A stretch of 40,315 bases of DNA from a virus. The notes under the pieces are model-generated. The model saw nothing but the letters and a program-made list of their open reading frames with translations, did not search any database and was not told the DNA's origin. Each line of letters begins with the position of its first letter. Within the stretch, counting starts at the first letter, position 1. Positions 23,294 to 30,966 of this stretch are shown piece after piece. The position numbers and the translations under genes are program-made. The stretch is taken from the IMG/VR virus record IMGVR_UViG_3300017667_000010, positions 1 to 40,315 of that record, one strand, 5' to 3'.

Positions 23294-23466
23294 TGAGGGC
23301 TCGTCTGATCATCGGCCTCGCCGGTCACCCGATGCGGGAGATCGGTGAGATCGTGGAAGGGCCGGAGGCGATCCGCTTCGTTGAAGCCGGTTTCGCCGTC
23401 CCAGTGGTTGAGGAAAGGACGGTCGAAAAGGCCGTCCGATCCCGGCCCCGAAAAGAGGTCCGCTAA
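23293..23466 (+). CDS. Small protein after capsid
   Basis: This 57-aa frame starts at an ATG overlapping the capsid stop (TGATG). The product begins MRARLIIGLAGHPMREIGEI and ends in a basic tail with VRSRPRKEVR. Small proteins of this shape, often with a KEVR-like tail, occur next to capsid genes in HK97-like phages; a role in head assembly is possible. A terminator follows 5 nt after the stop. Confidence 0.68.
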   Translation: MRARLIIGLAGHPMREIGEIVEGPEAIRFVEAGFAVPVVEERTVEKAVRSRPRKEVR

Positions 23467-23470
23467 GAAT

Positions 23471-23497
23471 GAGCCCCGGTCAAAAGCCGGGGCTTTT
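23471..23497 (+). terminator. Rho-independent terminator after the capsid unit
   Basis: AGCCCCGG (23472-23479) and CCGGGGCT (23487-23494) form a perfect 8-bp stem followed by TTTT. Only three bases separate the T-run from the next TAAATA element. It ends the capsid transcript before the connector unit. Confidence 0.88.
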
Positions 23498-23500
23498 CGG

Positions 23501-23513
23501 TAAATATGTGATG
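23501..23513 (+). promoter_or_regulatory. TAAATA-N4-ATG start element directly after a terminator
   Basis: GGTAAATATGTGATG lies 3 nt after the T-run of the capsid terminator. Transcription stopped there must be restarted here for the connector genes, so this copy is the best positional argument that the element is a promoter. Confidence 0.72.
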
Positions 23514-24092
23514 TCCTGGACCAACCTTTCCCGCGTCACCGCCCCTCTCGATTCCGTCGTCACCCTTGCTGAGGCGAAGGGCCATTTGCGGGTCAGCCAC
23601 GCTGACGAAGACGCCCTGATCATCAACCTGATCGAGGCCGCGACCTCCTATGTGGAGGGTCCGAATGGGATCGGCGTCAGCCTCCTGACCCAGACCTGGA
23701 GGGCGTCATTCGACGGCTTCCCCTGCGGGTCATTTTTGATCCCGCTGGGTCCGATCCAGTCCATCACCTCGATCCAATACCGTGACGGCGCCGGTCAGAT
23801 GCAGACCCTTTCGGCCGATCGATATGACGTCGATCTCGATCAGGAGCCCTGCCGAATTCACCGCGCTCCAGGTTCATCTTGGCCCGCTCTGACCGTCCGA
23901 CCCGGATCGGTGAAGGTCACCTTCCAAGCCGGTTATGGCTCTGATCCTGAGGATATTCCCGTGATCCTCCGTCAGGCGATCCTTCTCCTCATTGGCCATT
24001 GGTATGAGGAACGGTCTGACACGACCGCGATGAACGTGTCGTCGATCCCGCATGGGGTCGAAGCCATCCTGAACCGATATCGCGTCGCCTGA
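23511..24092 (+). CDS. Head-tail connector protein (gp6-like)
   Basis: This 193-aa protein joins portal and tail. It fits the gp6-like or DUF3199 connector group: VVTLAEAKGHLRVSHADEDA at the N terminus, LIEAATSYVEGPNGI, and VTFQAGYGSDPEDIPVILRQ followed by AILLLIGHWYEERS. The start at 23511 follows the TAAATA element; an ATG 42 nt upstream would overlap the terminator and is rejected. Confidence 0.9.
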   Translation: MSWTNLSRVTAPLDSVVTLAEAKGHLRVSHADEDALIINLIEAATSYVEGPNGIGVSLLTQTWRASFDGFPCGSFLIPLGPIQSITSIQYRDGAGQMQTLSADRYDVDLDQEPCRIHRAPGSSWPALTVRPGSVKVTFQAGYGSDPEDIPVILRQAILLLIGHWYEERSDTTAMNVSSIPHGVEAILNRYRVA

Positions 24093-24094
24093 CC

Positions 24095-24107
24095 TAAATA
24101 CTGGATG
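24095..24107 (+). promoter_or_regulatory. TAAATA-N4-ATG start element
   Basis: CCTAAATACTGGATGGCAAC before the gene at 24105. It lies only 2 bases after the connector stop codon. Confidence 0.65.
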
Positions 24108-24329
24108 GCAACGACCGTTCAATTCATCAAAGACTACGACTTCACGTCGTTCGACGATCCAAACGTCACCATCTGTTACAAGGCCGGATACTTCGCCGAG
24201 GTGTCTGAGGAGTGCGCTCTGAGGGCGACCTTGGCGGGATGCGCCTTGGTCCAAGAGGGCTTCGAAGCCCAAATCTTCATAAAGGTCGATTCCGGCGGCT
24301 TCCGCATCTCTGGCGAGGATGAAGGCTGA
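24105..24329 (+). CDS. Small head-tail junction region protein
   Basis: This 74-aa protein begins MATTVQFIKDYDFTSFDDPN and contains ITICYKAGYF-like beta segments (VTICYKAGYFAEVSEECALR). Small proteins of this kind sit between connector and head closure genes in many siphoviruses and their role is unknown. The start is set by the TAAATA element. It overlaps the next gene by one base. Confidence 0.7.
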   Translation: MATTVQFIKDYDFTSFDDPNVTICYKAGYFAEVSEECALRATLAGCALVQEGFEAQIFIKVDSGGFRISGEDEG

Positions 24330-24694
24330 TGGCCTGGAAGGCGCCCCAGGCGGGCGACCTCAGGCATCTGATCCGCATAGATCGGAAGGTTCAGACCTCC
24401 GATCAAATGGGTGGTTTCACGACCGCCTGGGCTCCCCTGATCGAAAAAACTGACGCCTTGGTGACGCCGTCCAAAGGCGGCGAACAAGTTCGCGCGGCTC
24501 GCTCATCCGGTATCGTCCCAACCGAGATCACGATCCGGTGGACACCCACGGCCGCATCAATCACCGCCCAGGATCGCGCCGTCGATCTCCGCACCGGTCA
24601 GACCTTCAATATCCGTTGCCCGGCTCTCGACCTGAATGGCCACCGCCGGTTCGTTGTCCTTACCTGTGAGACAGGAGGGCTGACCGATGGCTAA
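24329..24694 (+). CDS. Head closure protein
   Basis: This 121-aa protein fits the phage head closure family (SPP1 gp16 type, head-tail adaptor). Typical features are the start with AGDLRHLIRIDRKVQTSDQM, GGFTTAWAPLIEKTDALVTP, ITIRWTPTAASITAQDRAVD and the C-terminal LTCETGGLTDG. It would close the connector after packaging. Start overlaps the previous stop (TGATG). Confidence 0.87.
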   Translation: MAWKAPQAGDLRHLIRIDRKVQTSDQMGGFTTAWAPLIEKTDALVTPSKGGEQVRAARSSGIVPTEITIRWTPTAASITAQDRAVDLRTGQTFNIRCPALDLNGHRRFVVLTCETGGLTDG

Positions 24695-25082
24695 CGGGTT
24701 CATCAATCAGGCTTCGTTCGATGCCGCCCTTCAACAGGCCCGCGCCCAGGCTCAGGCATCGGCTCGCAAGATCAGTGAGAAGTCGGCCAATCAACTCGCC
24801 GCGCGCCTGAAGACGACGATCCCACTGGGGCCGGATCGGAACGGACATATCCGCGACACCATCACGGTGAGTGCCGTCGATGCCGACACCTGGGAAGTCT
24901 CCATCGGCGGCGGATCATTCATCTACGCGGGTCACCTGGAGTTCGGCCACAAAGCCGACAACGGCGTCACGATCCCGCCTGAGAAGGTCTTCTATCCGGC
25001 CGTCAAAATCCAAAACAAAAAGCACGGCCGCGCCATCCGCGCGCTCTTCCGTCGCGTCCTCAGGGGAGGTGGCTTCGTATGA
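24687..25082 (+). CDS. HK97 gp10-like head-tail protein
   Basis: This 131-aa protein fits the HK97 gp10 family, a neck protein near the head-tail junction. It has the helical N terminus (FDAALQQARAQAQASARKIS), PLGPDRNGHIRDTITVS, the short GHLEFGHKA segment typical of the family, and a basic C terminus. AGGAGGG lies before its ATG. It overlaps its upstream neighbour by 8 bp and its downstream neighbour by 4 bp. Confidence 0.86.
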   Translation: MANGFINQASFDAALQQARAQAQASARKISEKSANQLAARLKTTIPLGPDRNGHIRDTITVSAVDADTWEVSIGGGSFIYAGHLEFGHKADNGVTIPPEKVFYPAVKIQNKKHGRAIRALFRRVLRGGGFV

Positions 25083-25474
25083 CCCTACCTTCCACTGAGG
25101 TTCAGAAAGCCGTCTACGCCCGACTTATCGCCGCCAACATCCCAGGCGTCGGTTCGAAGGTCTTCCATCGGGTTCCGGCCTCGACTCCGCTTCCATATCT
25201 GGAGATCGGCCGCGATCTCATCAGCGGCAACGACGACGCTGGCGACTTCTACGACTGTGAGGTCGAGATCGAGGTTTTCGCCACCACGATTCCTGAGGCC
25301 AAGGCCATCGCTGAGCGCATCCATGCCGCGTTGAACTCTCCCCTAGTCCTCAACGGCTTCTCTTGTCACGAACACCACTTCGTCGGCCTAAGGCCGTCAC
25401 GATCAATACAAGGGAGTGATATCGTTGAAACCATTGTAGTCGAGTTCGAATACATGATCCAGAAGATCGCCTGA
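25079..25474 (+). CDS. Tail completion protein (DUF3168)
   Basis: This 131-aa protein fits DUF3168, the tail terminator or completion protein of siphoviruses. Recognisable parts are LPSTEVQKAVYARLIAANIP, VFHRVPASTPLPYLEIGRD, the Glu/Val-rich EIEVFATTIPEAKAIAERIH, and a final beta strand ETIVVEFEYMIQ. The start overlaps the previous stop (ATGA). Confidence 0.88.
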   Translation: MTLPSTEVQKAVYARLIAANIPGVGSKVFHRVPASTPLPYLEIGRDLISGNDDAGDFYDCEVEIEVFATTIPEAKAIAERIHAALNSPLVLNGFSCHEHHFVGLRPSRSIQGSDIVETIVVEFEYMIQKIA

Positions 25475-25499
25475 TCATCTCCCATATGGGTCGTCGCGA

Positions 25500-25536
25500 T
25501 AAATAAAGCGAAGCCCCTATAAGGAGAAAATATATG
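25500..25536 (+). promoter_or_regulatory. TAAATA element with strong Shine-Dalgarno leader for tail tube
   Basis: GATAAATAAAG lies 28 nt before the tail tube ATG. The leader ends in AAGGAGAAAATAT, the strongest ribosome site in the late block. As with capsid, an abundant structural protein has a leadered mRNA. Confidence 0.65.
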
Positions 25537-25965
25537 GCATACGTCGTCCCCGTCTTGGGTTCGCAAATCCTCATCAAAATCGGCGACGGTGCGACGCCTG
25601 AAGTCTTCACCCATGCGAACGCGGTCAACACGACCCGTGGGGTCACGCTATCGACTGAAGTCGAAGCCGATGACCTAACCAATCTGAGCGATCAGTCGCT
25701 TCCGGCTGGGAAGTTTCGTCGGGTGAAGTCCAACGATTGCAAGATCGATGGCGCCGGAATGATGGACGCGGCTTCGACCTTCGAATGGATGCAGCGGTGG
25801 CAGACCGGTGAGGTCTTCAACGCGAAGATCACGGACGGAAACTGGATCATCGATGGGAAGTTCGTCCTGACCAACTTCCAACTGTCGGCCGATCGGACCA
25901 AGCCCGGTGAGAACCAAATCACCCTGGAGCAAGCCGAACCCGTCACGATCACTGAGGTGGTCTAA
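25534..25965 (+). CDS. Major tail tube protein (TP901-1 family)
   Basis: This 143-aa protein polymerises into the tail tube. It fits the TP901-1 major tail protein family: GSQILIKIGDGATPEVFTHA, NTTRGVTLSTEVEADDLTN, KIDGAGMMDAASTFEWMQRW and the C-terminal beta strands before EQAEPVTITEVV. The position between the tail terminator and the chaperone genes is standard. It has a strong ribosome site. Confidence 0.92.
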   Translation: MAYVVPVLGSQILIKIGDGATPEVFTHANAVNTTRGVTLSTEVEADDLTNLSDQSLPAGKFRRVKSNDCKIDGAGMMDAASTFEWMQRWQTGEVFNAKITDGNWIIDGKFVLTNFQLSADRTKPGENQITLEQAEPVTITEVV

Positions 25966-26339
25966 TGGCGATCCGCTCTGGGCGGATTGAGGCATTCGTC
26001 GGCGATGGGGACTATCCCCTTCACCTTCGGATCGGGGAACTGAGGCTCTTGCAAACGAGCCTCAACTCTGGACCCTCAGCGGTCCTGACCCGCCTTCAGA
26101 ATGGCGAGTGGATGGTCGATGACATCATCGAAACCATCCGTCTCGCTCTGATCGGCGGCGGGATGGCTCATCGGGAAGCTCATACTTTCGTCAACTCCTA
26201 CATCTGTGACGGCCACCTGATCGAATACCTTCCGGTGGCCCTGATGGCTCTGATGGCCTCGCTCATCGGTGATCAGGAGGATCAGCCGGAAGCGGGGGAG
26301 CCCCAGGCCCCGACGAAGACGACGACCCACGAAGACTGA
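25965..26339 (+). CDS. Tail assembly chaperone, first frame (GTA gp10-like)
   Basis: This 124-aa protein resembles the GTA gp10 family of tail chaperones: IRSGRIEAFVGDGDYPLHLR, IGELRLLQTSLNSGPSAVLT, and an alternating helical core ETIRLALIGGGMAHREAHTF. It ends in an acidic Pro-rich tail. Its ATG abuts the tail tube stop. A second frame without a normal start codon overlaps its 3' end in the -1 frame, as in lambda gpG/gpGT, so part of the product is probably frameshifted. Confidence 0.83.
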   Translation: MAIRSGRIEAFVGDGDYPLHLRIGELRLLQTSLNSGPSAVLTRLQNGEWMVDDIIETIRLALIGGGMAHREAHTFVNSYICDGHLIEYLPVALMALMASLIGDQEDQPEAGEPQAPTKTTTHED

Positions 26340-26533
26340 TCAAGTGGTCAACCTACGTCGAATTCGCCGGGGCCGCCGGATTCACCCCTCGCCAGTTGGA
26401 TGAGATGACCGTCTGGGAATTCCGTTGCGTCCAGGCCGGATATTCCAAGGCCCAAGGTCATGGGGACACAGTCAAAGCCCCATCTGAAGACGAGTATTGG
26501 GAAACCATAGATCGTCTGGGAAGAATCATCTGA
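26273..26533 (+). CDS. Tail assembly chaperone, second (frameshifted) frame
   Basis: This frame is open from 26273 to a TGA at 26531-26533 in the -1 frame relative to the first chaperone. The part after 26339 encodes KWSTYVEFAGAAGFTPRQLD and then EMTVWEFRCVQAGYSKAQGH, typical of the small second tail chaperone (GTA gp10.1-like). There is no ATG, GTG or TTG at its natural beginning; only CTG or ATC near 26336-26341 would serve. A -1 slip on the G5 run at 26294-26298 would join the two frames into a protein of about 188 aa. Confidence 0.6.
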   Translation, partial: SGGSAGSGGAPGPDEDDDPRRLIKWSTYVEFAGAAGFTPRQLDEMTVWEFRCVQAGYSKAQGHGDTVKAPSEDEYWETIDRLGRII

Positions 26534-26554
26534 GGCCATTCGTCGTCATCCCTC

Positions 26555-26567
26555 TAAATAGTCGATG
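26555..26567 (+). promoter_or_regulatory. TAAATA-N4-ATG start element
   Basis: CTCTAAATAGTCGATGACG before the tape measure gene. The 31-bp gap from the chaperone stop contains nothing else. Confidence 0.68.
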
Positions 26568-29500
26568 ACGACGATTGCCACACTGGAAGCCCGCTACACC
26601 GCCAACATCTTACAATTCGACGCCCAGCTTCGTCGAATGCAACAAATCAACGCGCGGGCTGGTGCGCGGATTGCTCAGCAGAACCAATCCACCATCAACA
26701 CGGTCAACCGCCAATGGCAGTCGGCCAACATCGGCGGGGCGATCCAGCGGAGCCTTGGAAACGGGCTGGGCAACCTCCAGGCCCAACTCCTGGGTTCGAT
26801 CGCCGCGATCACCTCAGGGGCCGGTGTCGCCGCCGCTATCGGGCTCGCTGACACCTACAACCGCTTCACCAACTCGCTGAAGGTCGCCGGGGTCGAAGGC
26901 GCCAATCTCGCCGTCGTCCAGGAACGCCTCTTCGCATCCGCCGTCAGGAACGGCGTGGCGGTTGAAAGCCTGGGTCAACTCTATGGCCGGGTCACCCAGT
27001 CAGCGGCCGAACTGGGCGTCACCCAGAACCAAATCCTCACCGTCACCGACGCGGTCTCAGCCGCGATCCGGGTGAGCGGCGGAACGGTCGAGTCAGCGTC
27101 TGGCGCCATGCTCCAGATGGCTCAGGCCCTGGGCGGAGGAACCGTCAGGGCTGAAGAGTTCAACTCAATGATCGAGGGGATGCTCCCCTTGGTTCAAGCC
27201 GCCGCCGGAGCGTCTGAGAAGTATGGTGGATCGGTCGCGAAGATGCGGGCCGACGTCCTGGATGGGAAACTGTCATCCAAGGAATTCTTCGACCTCATCG
27301 TAGCCGGGTCGGCTTCTCTGGAAGCCAAGGCGGCGAAGGCTCCCCTAACGGTCGCTCAGAGCTTCGAAAGCCTGAAGACCAAGTTGGTCGAATACATGGG
27401 CGCCACCAACGAAACGTGGGGCATCACCGACCGCCTGACGGAGGCCCTGACCTTTCTCGCCAACAACATCGACGGCGTCGCCAACGCCCTGGGGGTCATA
27501 GCTATCGCGCTCGCCGCCACGGTCGCCCCAGCGGTCGGAAAAGCCGTCGTCGGAATGACCGCCCTCACGGCGTCAACAATCGCCAACGCCGGAGCCACCA
27601 TCGCCGCCATTCCGGGTCAAATCGGATTCGCCGCCGCTCTGACTGGGACAAGCCGCGCCGCCGTCGTTGCGGGAACCGCACTCAGGATGTTGGCCTCATC
27701 GACCGGCGTCGGTCTTGCCCTTGTTGCCATCACGGCGGCGGTCGGATTCTTCGCCGCGCGGGCTTACCGCGCCAGCGAGGCAACCCGTCAGCTTCGCGAT
27801 CGGGTCCGTGAAAAAGCCGCCGCTTTGGATGAGGCCCAAAACGCCGCTGACGCGGCTCGCCAGCAAACCGGCAACCTAACCGCCGCTGAACTGGAGGCCG
27901 CCACGGCCGCCGCCGCCCTCACCAACGAGCAAGGCAAACTGGAGTCGGCCTATTACCGTGTCGCCGCCGCCGCGAAGGCGGCTGAGTTGGCTCAACTTCG
28001 CGCGCGATTGGCTGAATCGACTTCTGATCTTCGCGCCGAAACCCAGAACTATCGCGATGTCTATGCACGGGAGCGCAACCGCGCGACCCGGCCGGGTATG
28101 ACCCGATCGGGAAGAATGGATGGCGGCTATGACGTCGCTATCAGCCCTCAGGAAGCGGAAGCCCAGGCCCGCGCTAGAGCGAACGCATCGGAGACCGGCC
28201 AATCATTCGCTGACGCGCGTCGTGTCCAAGCCGCTGATCGCGAAGCCCTTCGCGAGGCCGAACAACGGCCCCTCGATACCTTCGCGCCGACCCGGTCTTC
28301 CGGTGGCGGTGGAGGCGGCGGCGGCGGTGGAGGTGGATCGAGATCGGGCTCGCAATCCAGAGATCGTTCAGACGAGGCGATAGCCCAGGCAGAACGCGAA
28401 CTCAGGGACGCCATCCGGGCTCAGGCCGACACGGCCGCTGAGCGGGCCGTCGCCGCTCTGGATGCCTTGGCGGATGACCGGGCCATGGCCGACATCGCGA
28501 TCGATCGCCAGTTCGCCGAAGGTGAGATCACGGCGGCGGCTCGCGACCGCCTGAAGGAAATCAACGCCGAAACCTTGGCCGCGCGGGTCGCGGCTGAGTC
28601 GGCTCGCCGCGCCGAAGAACTCAGAGAAGCTGAGCGGGAACTCATCGCCCTGAGGAATGACAACGCGGTCGAAGCCGCCCGCCTGGACGCCGAAGAGCTA
28701 GACGACTTGGCGCGCAACGCCGCGACCATGGCTGAACGTCACGCTTATGAGCGTCAGGCCCTGGAGGCTCAGCAACGCGCCGACCGGTTGATGTTCGACG
28801 CCCAACAAGCCGCGCTCCGCCTTCAGCTTGAAAAGAACGGTCAGGTTCAGGCTGAGATCGATCGCATAATCGCCGATCGGGAAGCCGCGTTCATGCGAGG
28901 TCAAACCGGAGATCGGGCCTCCCAGGCTCGATCCCAAGATCGAGAGAATGGCCCCAGCACGATCGACGAATGGCTGATGTCCTTCACCGACGCGACTAAC
29001 GCGGGGAAGACCTTCAATCAGCAACTCTTCGACATCGCCGAAGGCGGGATCAACTCGCTGACCGATGGGATCACTGACGCCATCATGGGAGCGAAGACCC
29101 TCCAGGAAGCCTTCGCGGATATGGCCAAATCGATCATCGCCCAGTTGATCAAGATGGCCGTCCAGTTCGTGGTCTTCGAAGCGATCGGCCGGGCGTTCGG
29201 CGTCCCAGGCATGGGTCGCGCCGCCCTTGGAATCGCGGCTCCGAAAGCACCGGGGAAGAACTACATGGGGACGCGCTTCTGGGGCGGTGGACCGACGTCG
29301 ATCAATGAAAAGGGCGATGAGATCATCACTCTTCCAACGGGCTCCCAGGTCATCCCGGCAAACTTGGTTCAGCGGGCCATGGGCGTTCAGCCCCGTGGCG
29401 GCTCCGGAACCCAGAACATCACCAACGTGGTCAACGTGTCGGCGAACGACGCCGTGTTGGCTCAGACGGTGAAGGGGTGGGTCTACGAGGGGATGACCCA

Positions 29501-29573
29501 GGCGGTGAACGCCTCCCGAATGGCGGTTCGTGAGGATCAGAACAGAGGGGCGAGGGCGCGACTGGGACGCTGA
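26565..29573 (+). CDS. Tail tape measure protein
   Basis: This 1002-aa protein sets tail length; about 1000 residues would predict a tail near 150 nm by the usual 1.5 A per residue rule. The tape measure domain is at residues 80-240 (TYNRFTNSLKVAGVEGANLA; VESLGQLYGRVTQSAAELGV; GGGTVRAEEFNSMIEGMLPL). Hydrophobic segments follow at about 300-400. A Gly-rich linker (GGGGGGGGGGGGSRSGS) near residue 582 is followed by a long charged coiled coil (about 600-780) and a C-terminal domain with AKSIIAQLIKMAVQFVVFEA and INEKGDEIITLPTGSQVIP. It has the TAAATA start. Confidence 0.95.
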   Translation: MTTIATLEARYTANILQFDAQLRRMQQINARAGARIAQQNQSTINTVNRQWQSANIGGAIQRSLGNGLGNLQAQLLGSIAAITSGAGVAAAIGLADTYNRFTNSLKVAGVEGANLAVVQERLFASAVRNGVAVESLGQLYGRVTQSAAELGVTQNQILTVTDAVSAAIRVSGGTVESASGAMLQMAQALGGGTVRAEEFNSMIEGMLPLVQAAAGASEKYGGSVAKMRADVLDGKLSSKEFFDLIVAGSASLEAKAAKAPLTVAQSFESLKTKLVEYMGATNETWGITDRLTEALTFLANNIDGVANALGVIAIALAATVAPAVGKAVVGMTALTASTIANAGATIAAIPGQIGFAAALTGTSRAAVVAGTALRMLASSTGVGLALVAITAAVGFFAARAYRASEATRQLRDRVREKAAALDEAQNAADAARQQTGNLTAAELEAATAAAALTNEQGKLESAYYRVAAAAKAAELAQLRARLAESTSDLRAETQNYRDVYARERNRATRPGMTRSGRMDGGYDVAISPQEAEAQARARANASETGQSFADARRVQAADREALREAEQRPLDTFAPTRSSGGGGGGGGGGGGSRSGSQSRDRSDEAIAQAERELRDAIRAQADTAAERAVAALDALADDRAMADIAIDRQFAEGEITAAARDRLKEINAETLAARVAAESARRAEELREAERELIALRNDNAVEAARLDAEELDDLARNAATMAERHAYERQALEAQQRADRLMFDAQQAALRLQLEKNGQVQAEIDRIIADREAAFMRGQTGDRASQARSQDRENGPSTIDEWLMSFTDATNAGKTFNQQLFDIAEGGINSLTDGITDAIMGAKTLQEAFADMAKSIIAQLIKMAVQFVVFEAIGRAFGVPGMGRAALGIAAPKAPGKNYMGTRFWGGGPTSINEKGDEIITLPTGSQVIPANLVQRAMGVQPRGGSGTQNITNVVNVSANDAVLAQTVKGWVYEGMTQAVNASRMAVREDQNRGARARLGR

Positions 29574-29593
29574 GGTCGGCGACCCCATCCAGG

Positions 29594-29606
29594 TAAATAT
29601 GGGATG
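29594..29606 (+). promoter_or_regulatory. TAAATA-N4-ATG start element
   Basis: GGTAAATATGGGATGGCAAT before the gene at 29604. It shares 17 identical bases with the copy before the small terminase. Confidence 0.7.
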
Positions 29607-30197
29607 GCAATCCTCATCCCTGCGCTCCCGCGTGGAACGCAAACAAACCTGAAGCTCAAATCCACGGCCCTAATGCTGAACTCCAGTCTGGGAGGGCCGG
29701 ATCAGCGGGTCAGCCGCATGGGCGACCGATGGACGATGGAAGTCGTTTGTCAGCCGATGCGTAACGCCCAGGTCGGCCCGGTCCTCACCGCGCTCCTGGA
29801 CGGATTGAGCCAAAAGGTGATGGCCCGCGTCCCTCAGGACGGCTGGGATATTGGCAACCCCGGCAACCCCACCGTCGCCGTCTCGGGTCAGGCTGGATCA
29901 TCCATCACCCTGACGGGCTTCACGCCCGGCTATCCGATCCGGAACGGTCAGTTCTTCTCAATTGTCGCCAACGGCGTCCGATACCTCCACCGGGTCAGGG
30001 CTGACGTGACGGCCAACGGGTCTGGAGCCGCCAACGTCTCAATCCTTCCGATGCTGAAGGTCAGCCCTCCGGCGGGCTCAATCTGCGAATTCGCTGAGCC
30101 GAAGATCGAAGGGTTCATCGACGGCAACGAACAAGGCTGGAGCTTGGGCTTCGTCGAAAACGTCGGCCTCACGTTCAAGATCAACGAGGCCGCCTGA
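29604..30197 (+). CDS. Minor tail protein
   Basis: This 197-aa protein follows the tape measure, where distal tail proteins are encoded. It is beta-rich with RMGDRWTMEVVCQPMRNAQV and ITLTGFTPGYPIRNGQFFSI, in the style of tail-tip or hub proteins. Position and composition suggest a distal tail component; no precise family was assigned. It overlaps the next start by one base. Confidence 0.75.
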   Translation: MAILIPALPRGTQTNLKLKSTALMLNSSLGGPDQRVSRMGDRWTMEVVCQPMRNAQVGPVLTALLDGLSQKVMARVPQDGWDIGNPGNPTVAVSGQAGSSITLTGFTPGYPIRNGQFFSIVANGVRYLHRVRADVTANGSGAANVSILPMLKVSPPAGSICEFAEPKIEGFIDGNEQGWSLGFVENVGLTFKINEAA

Positions 30198-30925
30198 TGC
30201 CTCTGAATACCGTCCTTCAGGAAGCCCTCTCTGGAGCCTCGATCCGCGCCTTCACCGCCGTCAGGGTCGAACTTCCCGGCTATCCGATCAATCTCACAGA
30301 CGGATCGGGCTTCGTCAGCTTCCCCGTCGATGGGGTCGTGACGACCTTCGATTCCGCCAACGCGGTCTTTGGAACTCTGGCGAGCGTCGGCTCCATCACT
30401 GAAGCCCTCGCCGTTTCGGCGCCACGGGTCTTGATCGCCATGATGCCACCCACCGCCAACGCGGTCGGCGCCCTGGCGTCGGTCACAACCCAAGGAAGCC
30501 TTGTGAGGATTTGGGTCGGGTTGATCAACGAAACCACCGGCCTCTGTATCGGTGTCCCTGAACTCTTGTGGACGGGTCGGTTGGACACCGCAAAAGAGAC
30601 CCTGACTGAGAATGGTCGGTTGGTCGAACTGGACGTCGCATCGGCCTTTGAACGCCTCTTCAACGCCTTGGAATCGGAACGACTGAACCGCGTTTGGCAT
30701 CAGCACATTTGGCCGGGTGAGACCGGCCTGGACTTCAACATCGCGGCTTTGAGCGACCCGATGTGGGGAGCCGATGCTGGCAAACCGCGAAGCGGATCGA
30801 CCGGCTTTGGCGGTGGATCAACCGGTGGCGGATCGACTGGCGGCGGAGGGGGGCAAACCCGCAATCCAGGCGGCGGTGGAGGAGGTGGCGGAGGCGACCC
30901 GTTCGTCGATTCCTTCGCGTTCTGA
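30197..30925 (+). CDS. Minor tail protein (DUF2163-like) with Gly-rich tail
   Basis: This 242-aa protein has a beta-rich body resembling the N-terminal part of DUF2163-type tail hub proteins (VRVELPGYPINLTDGSGFVS; LVRIWVGLINETTGLCIG; LLWTGRLDTAKETLTENGRL). The last 50 residues are low-complexity Gly with Ser/Thr (GGGSTGGGSTGGGGGQTRNP) ending in DPFVDSFAF, possibly a flexible tether to the next tip protein. Start is coupled to the previous gene (TGATG). Family assignment moderate. Confidence 0.75.
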   Translation: MPLNTVLQEALSGASIRAFTAVRVELPGYPINLTDGSGFVSFPVDGVVTTFDSANAVFGTLASVGSITEALAVSAPRVLIAMMPPTANAVGALASVTTQGSLVRIWVGLINETTGLCIGVPELLWTGRLDTAKETLTENGRLVELDVASAFERLFNALESERLNRVWHQHIWPGETGLDFNIAALSDPMWGADAGKPRSGSTGFGGGSTGGGSTGGGGGQTRNPGGGGGGGGGDPFVDSFAF

Positions 30926-30953
30926 CGCCGACCGGCTCACCCGCCTGACCTCC

Positions 30954-30966
30954 TAAATATGAGATG
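30954..30966 (+). promoter_or_regulatory. TAAATA-N4-ATG start element
   Basis: CTCCTAAATATGAGATGG before the peptidase-like gene at 30964. The preceding gap is 38 bp. Confidence 0.68.

Noticed and set aside
28698-29642. Minus-strand frame opposite the tape measure gene
   Set aside because: It is antisense to a clear structural gene, and the product is Arg/Pro/His-rich as expected for a shadow frame.
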